Source of the DNA: SIG672 sp045657105
GTDB taxonomy: Bacteria; Bacillota; Clostridia; Oscillospirales; CAG-272
DNA: 53,525 nt
Assembly: GCA_045657105.1 (NCBI GenBank)
Contig: JAZOSN010000044.1
Span: 1-53,525, forward strand
Direction: 5' to 3'
The translations under genes and the position numbers were made by a program. The notes beneath the pieces were generated by a model. The model did no database searches and was not told the origin of the DNA. It saw nothing but the letters and a program-made list of their open reading frames with translations. This document shows positions 49,663 through 53,525 of the stretch, in pieces; within the stretch, counting starts at the first letter, position 1, and each line of letters begins with the position of its first letter.

Positions 49663-51582
49663 ATGGAAAACAAGACAAATATGCAGTACGATGAAAATCA
49701 AATACAAGTTCTTGAAGGACTTGAAGCGGTAAGAAAAAGACCGGGTATGTATATTGGCTCGACGTCTATCCGCGGACTTCACCATCTCGTTTACGAGATC
49801 GTGGACAACTCGATAGACGAGGCTCTTGCAGGTCACTGTAACGAGATCACGGTCGTTCTTCACCCGGACGGAAGCTGTTCGGTAAAGGACAACGGACGAG
49901 GAGTACCCTCGGCGCTCAACCCGAAGATGGGGCTTCCGACTCCCGAGGTTATTTTTACCGTTCTTCACGCGGGCGGTAAGTTCGGCGGTGACGGATACGC
50001 TATTTCAGGCGGTCTGCACGGAGTGGGTGCTTCGGTAGTTAACGCTCTTTCAGAGTGGCTTATCTACGAAGACAACTACAACGGCGAGAAATTTACCGAG
50101 TCCTTTGAACGCGGAAAGGTAACGAAGGGCTTTGAAAAGCTCGGAGCTACCGACGATCACGGTCTTTACGTCCGTTTTAAGCCGGATCCCGAGATATTCG
50201 ACGAGGTGGTATTCGAATACACTACGCTTATCAACAGACTGCGTGAGCAGGCATTCCTTAACGCCGGAATAAAGATAATATTCCGCGATGAAAGAGGCGA
50301 GGAGCCGGTTGAAAACGTGCTTCACTACGAGGGTGGAGTAGTATCCTTCGTTGAATACCTTAACTCGATCAAGCACTGCGAGAATATAAACCCTCAGCCC
50401 ATATATATTACGGGCAAAAAGGGAATGACCTCGCTTGAAATCGCACTGCAATATAACGATACCTATAACGAAACTCTTATGACCTTCGCCAACAACATCA
50501 ACACTATCGAGGGCGGTATGCACGAGATGGGATTTAAGGCGGCGCTTGCAAAGGTAATGAATAATTTTGCGAGAAAGCATAATTTCCTCAAAGACGCCGA
50601 TAAGAACCTTTCGGGTGAAGACGTAAGAGAGGGACTTTGCGCGGTCGTTTCGGTCAAGCTTCAGAACGCTCAGTTCGAAGGTCAGACCAAGACCAAGCTC
50701 GGAAATGCGGATATCAGATCGTTCGTTGACTCGGTAGTCACCGAAAAGCTTACCGAATTTATGGAAGAAAATCCGTCGGTATGCAAGACGATACTTGATA
50801 AATCGCTTGCGGCGGCACGTGCGAGAGAGGCGGCAAGAAAAGCAAGAGAGCTCACAAGACGTAAGGGTGCACTCGAAAGCGGCGGACTTCCCGGAAAGCT
50901 CTGGGACTGCCAGGAAAAGAATGCGGCAGTCACCGAGCTCTACCTCGTCGAGGGTAACTCGGCAGGCGGATCGGCAAAGGACGGACGAAACAGTAAATAT
51001 CAGGCGATACTTCCTATGAGAGGTAAAGTCCTTAACGTAGAAAAGAGCCGTCTTGATAAAATATATTCAAATACTCAGCTTATCCCGATCATTCAGGCTA
51101 TCGGTTGCGGAATAGGATCCGAGCTTGACATATCAAAGCTTCGTTACGGCAAGATAATCATAATGGCTGATGCCGATATCGACGGAGCACACATTCAGAT
51201 ACTCCTTCTCACCTTCTTCTTCCGTCATATGAAAAAGCTTATCGAGGACGGACATATTTACCTCGCTCAACCCCCGCTTTTCAAAGTTTTTAAGGGAAAA
51301 CAGGTCAGATACGCGTTTACAGAGGAAGAAAGAGACATTTATATCAAGGAGCTTGGGGAAAAGAACGTAGAAGCAAGCCGCTACAAGGGTCTTGGTGAGA
51401 TGAATCCTGAGCAGCTGTGGGAAACTACGATGAATCCCGAAACGAGAACACTGCTTCGAGTCACTATCGAGGACGCCCTTCAGGCAGACGAGGTTTTCTC
51501 GGTACTTATGGGAGAAAAGGTTGAACCTCGACGTGAGTTTATCGAGCAGAACGCAGTTTACGTTACCAACCTCGACGTTTAA
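49663..51582 (+). CDS. gyrB: DNA gyrase subunit B
   Basis: 639 residues from the ATG at 49663; the in-frame extension to 49579 would translate the hairpin element. GHKL ATPase domain (VLEGLEAVRKRPGMYIGS, DNSIDEALAG, GRGVPS, GGLHGVGAS) and TOPRIM domain with LVEGNSAGGSAK and DADIDGAHI. In the EGDSAGG motif the Asp (E. coli Asp426) is Asn (codon AAC). With GyrA it introduces negative supercoils using ATP. Confidence 0.96.
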   Translation: MENKTNMQYDENQIQVLEGLEAVRKRPGMYIGSTSIRGLHHLVYEIVDNSIDEALAGHCNEITVVLHPDGSCSVKDNGRGVPSALNPKMGLPTPEVIFTVLHAGGKFGGDGYAISGGLHGVGASVVNALSEWLIYEDNYNGEKFTESFERGKVTKGFEKLGATDDHGLYVRFKPDPEIFDEVVFEYTTLINRLREQAFLNAGIKIIFRDERGEEPVENVLHYEGGVVSFVEYLNSIKHCENINPQPIYITGKKGMTSLEIALQYNDTYNETLMTFANNINTIEGGMHEMGFKAALAKVMNNFARKHNFLKDADKNLSGEDVREGLCAVVSVKLQNAQFEGQTKTKLGNADIRSFVDSVVTEKLTEFMEENPSVCKTILDKSLAAARAREAARKARELTRRKGALESGGLPGKLWDCQEKNAAVTELYLVEGNSAGGSAKDGRNSKYQAILPMRGKVLNVEKSRLDKIYSNTQLIPIIQAIGCGIGSELDISKLRYGKIIIMADADIDGAHIQILLLTFFFRHMKKLIEDGHIYLAQPPLFKVFKGKQVRYAFTEEERDIYIKELGEKNVEASRYKGLGEMNPEQLWETTMNPETRTLLRVTIEDALQADEVFSVLMGEKVEPRREFIEQNAVYVTNLDV

Positions 51583-51601
51583 TAAACAATAAATACACAA
51601 G

Positions 51602-51823
51602 TTTTCCACAATAAATCAACAGGTAAAAACGTATGTTGACAGGAAAATCAACAAAATGTTGGAAAAAGGTATTAAAAAGTGTGGAAAACTCTGTGGGAAT
51701 TGTGGAAAATTTGTTCGTGATTTTCATAAAAAATGGCGAAACAGAGCAAAAAAATCAAAAAAATAAAATAAAAAATCGAAATAAACAAGGCGCGTTTTTT
51801 ACCGCAAAAACATATGTGGAAAA
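51602..51823. other. DnaA-box cluster in the gyrB-gyrA gap
   Basis: TTTTCCACA (51602-51610) and three TGTGGAAAA copies (51680-51688, 51701-51709, 51815-51823), plus a near match TGTGGGAAT at 51692. An A-rich tract (51748-51785) lies between them. No DnaA-trio tract was found. The 314-base gap holds no gene; no clear gyrA promoter is seen. It may be a DnaA titration or control region. Confidence 0.7.
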
Positions 51824-51896
51824 CGCAAAATCAGCGTGATAAACTATCTTAAAGAAAAAGCGCTGAAATATTTTGAAAGGTTCAAAGAAAAAAACT

Positions 51897-53525
51897 ATGG
51901 AACAAGAAAACTTTGAATTTAAAGACCAAAAAATAATAGACGTACACATGGAAAAAGAGGTCAAGACCTCATTTATAAACTATGCCATGAGCGTTATAGT
52001 CAGCCGTGCGCTTCCCGACGTGCGCGACGGACTTAAGCCCGTACACAGAAGAATACTTTACGCTATGTACGAGGACTCTCTGACCTATAACAACCCGTAC
52101 AGAAAATCGGCAACTACAGTCGGTAACGTGCTCGGTAGATACCATCCGCACGGCGACGCGGCTGTTTACGATTCGATGGTACGTCTTGCTCAGCCCTTCT
52201 CTATGAGATATACTCTCGTTGACGGTCAGGGTAACTTCGGTAACATAGACGGCGACCAGGCGGCTGCTTACCGTTACACCGAGGCTCGTCTTACGAGAAT
52301 GGCAAACGATATGATGACAGATATTGACAAGAACGTCGTTAATTTCCTGCCAAACTTCGATAACAAGCTTCAGGAGCCGGAGGTGCTCCCCGCAAGATTC
52401 CCTAACCTTCTTGTAAACGGAAGCGTAGGAATTGCGGTCGGTATGGCGACCAATATCCCCCCTCACAATCTTTGCGAGGTAATTGACGGTGCGATACATC
52501 TTATGGATAACCCCGACTGTGAGATCACCGATCTTATGGAGTTTATTAAGGGTCCCGATTTTCCGACTCACGCAACTATTTGCGGAACGCGCGGTATCTA
52601 CGATACTTACACCACCGGTCACGGTAAGATAATCGTTCGTGCAAAGGCAGAGGTTGATGAGGACAAGCGCAGAATTATCATCACCGAGATCCCGTATCAG
52701 GTCAACAAGCAGATGCTCGTTGAAGCTATGGCAAATTGCCACAAGGATAAGAGGATCGAGGGTATTACCGATATCCGTGATGAAACGGGTAAGGATGGTA
52801 TGCGTATCGTCGTTGAATACAGACGCGATGCAAACGGTCAGGTAATACTTAATCAGCTTTATAAATATACACAGCTTCAGGATACCTTTGCCGCAAATAT
52901 GCTTGCTATCGTAAACGGCGTTCCGAAGATCCTTAATCTTAAAGAGATGCTTGAGTATTACGTCGAGCACCAGGAAAACGTAGTTGAAAGACGTGTAAAA
53001 TACGATCTTGAAAAAGCACTTGCGGAAATGCACATTTTTGAGGGCTATAAGATCGCTCTTGATCATATAGACGAGATAATCAAGATGATACGTTCTTCCG
53101 AATCGATACCCGATGCAAGAGCAAAGCTTATCGAAGCGTTTGGTCTCTCCGAAGTGCAGGCACAGGCGATCGTCGAAATGCCTCTCGGCCGTCTTTCGGG
53201 ACTCGAAAGAACCAAAATAGAGGATCGTCTTGCAAAGCTTACTGCACTCGTTGGAGAGCTTCGCGGAATCCTTGCTGATGAAACGAAAGGTCAGATCAAG
53301 CAGATAATAAAGGACGATCTGCTTAAGATTAAGGATCGCTTTGGGGACGAAAGAAGAACTGCGCTCGTTCCGTGGGAAGAGGAGATCGATTACGAGGATC
53401 TTATCGAGCAGCACACCTGTGTTATTTCACTGACTCACGAGGGATATATCAAGCGTCAGAACAGTGACGTTTACTCGGCACAGCGCCGCGGTGGAAAGGG
53501 TATTATCGGTACTATCACCAAGGAA
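51897..53525 (+). CDS. gyrA: DNA gyrase subunit A, 3'-truncated by the window
   Basis: 543 residues are visible; the frame is open to the window edge. It begins MEQENFEFKD; YAMSVIVSRALPDVRDGLKP, the quinolone region GRYHPHGDAAVYD and the catalytic-tyrosine segment AYRYTEARL identify GyrA. At the position of E. coli Ser83 there is Ala; Asp87 is kept. The visible part covers the winged-helix, tower and coiled-coil regions (VVERRVKYDLEKALAE). A GAAAGG SD lies 16 bases before the ATG, a long spacing. Confidence 0.95.
   Translation, partial: MEQENFEFKDQKIIDVHMEKEVKTSFINYAMSVIVSRALPDVRDGLKPVHRRILYAMYEDSLTYNNPYRKSATTVGNVLGRYHPHGDAAVYDSMVRLAQPFSMRYTLVDGQGNFGNIDGDQAAAYRYTEARLTRMANDMMTDIDKNVVNFLPNFDNKLQEPEVLPARFPNLLVNGSVGIAVGMATNIPPHNLCEVIDGAIHLMDNPDCEITDLMEFIKGPDFPTHATICGTRGIYDTYTTGHGKIIVRAKAEVDEDKRRIIITEIPYQVNKQMLVEAMANCHKDKRIEGITDIRDETGKDGMRIVVEYRRDANGQVILNQLYKYTQLQDTFAANMLAIVNGVPKILNLKEMLEYYVEHQENVVERRVKYDLEKALAEMHIFEGYKIALDHIDEIIKMIRSSESIPDARAKLIEAFGLSEVQAQAIVEMPLGRLSGLERTKIEDRLAKLTALVGELRGILADETKGQIKQIIKDDLLKIKDRFGDERRTALVPWEEEIDYEDLIEQHTCVISLTHEGYIKRQNSDVYSAQRRGGKGIIGTITKE

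Noticed and set aside
51602..51823. The gyrB-gyrA gap as the main oriC
   Set aside because: It lacks a DnaA-trio and ordered unwinding region; the dnaA-dnaN gap has the full set, so this is treated as a secondary DnaA-binding region.
51969..53414. Long minus-strand open frame of 481 codons
   Set aside because: It is the antisense shadow of gyrA, whose plus-strand frame shows unmistakable gyrase motifs.

Overview
This 53.5-kb window is the replication-origin region of a Clostridia-type Bacillota chromosome, probably from an uncultured anaerobic gut species. The evidence is a rpmH-rnpA-yidD-yidC-jag block divergent from dnaA-remB-dnaN-recF-gyrB-gyrA, three consensus parS sites beside parA/parB, GAAAGGA-type Shine-Dalgarno (SD) sequences, T-box control, HPr kinase, and a ferredoxin-dependent 2-oxoacid oxidoreductase. 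The exact order or family cannot be read from the sequence.

Layout. 0-9 kb: a cut-off gene, glpK-dtd, an esterase/acyltransferase fusion with a zinc-ribbon membrane protein, an aminotransferase (minus), and two uncharacterised genes. 9-18.4 kb: a 53-residue Cys/Gly/Asn protein, hpf (minus), then a long plus-strand module. The module starts with a T-box leader (specifier read as CUC, leucine) and a LeuA-like protein that seems to lack metal-binding histidines. A TIM-barrel/acyl-CoA-synthetase fusion, a P-loop ATPase and a four-subunit VOR/KOR-type oxidoreductase follow. This set could carry branched-chain acid to amino acid salvage (inference). 18.7-27.4 kb: cardiolipin synthase, a small HTH regulator, a ParB paralogue, parS x3, parA, parB, serS, a DUF4091 protein and an extended MscL. 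27.6-44.6 kb: a fused ABC exporter; a minus-strand lipid/glycan set (GT8, PlsC, CrtO-like, PnuC) divergent from a membrane-anchored XRE regulator; an MGS-like protein; a PTS EIIC-like permease; a sugar kinase; dus; hprK; a YfbR-type nucleotidase; then jag-yidC-yidD-rnpA-rpmH. 45-53.5 kb: dnaA, remB, oriC, dnaN, recF, gyrB and a truncated gyrA.

The dnaA-dnaN gap looks like a complete origin: three DnaA boxes, two weak boxes, a DnaA-trio tract and an AT-rich unwinding element. The gyrB-gyrA gap has four more DnaA boxes.

Intergenic space is filled by two repeat families. One is a mosaic of AAAGTGC heptads, short hairpins and GC-rich modules, often starting within 3 bases of a stop codon. The other is a two-hairpin element. 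In three places (12118, 15028, gyrB) the second hairpin lies exactly between the only good SD and the start codon, so a folded hairpin would bring them to normal spacing. I regard this SD-hairpin-start arrangement as the most novel signal here.

No tRNA, rRNA, CRISPR array, transposase or prophage gene was seen.
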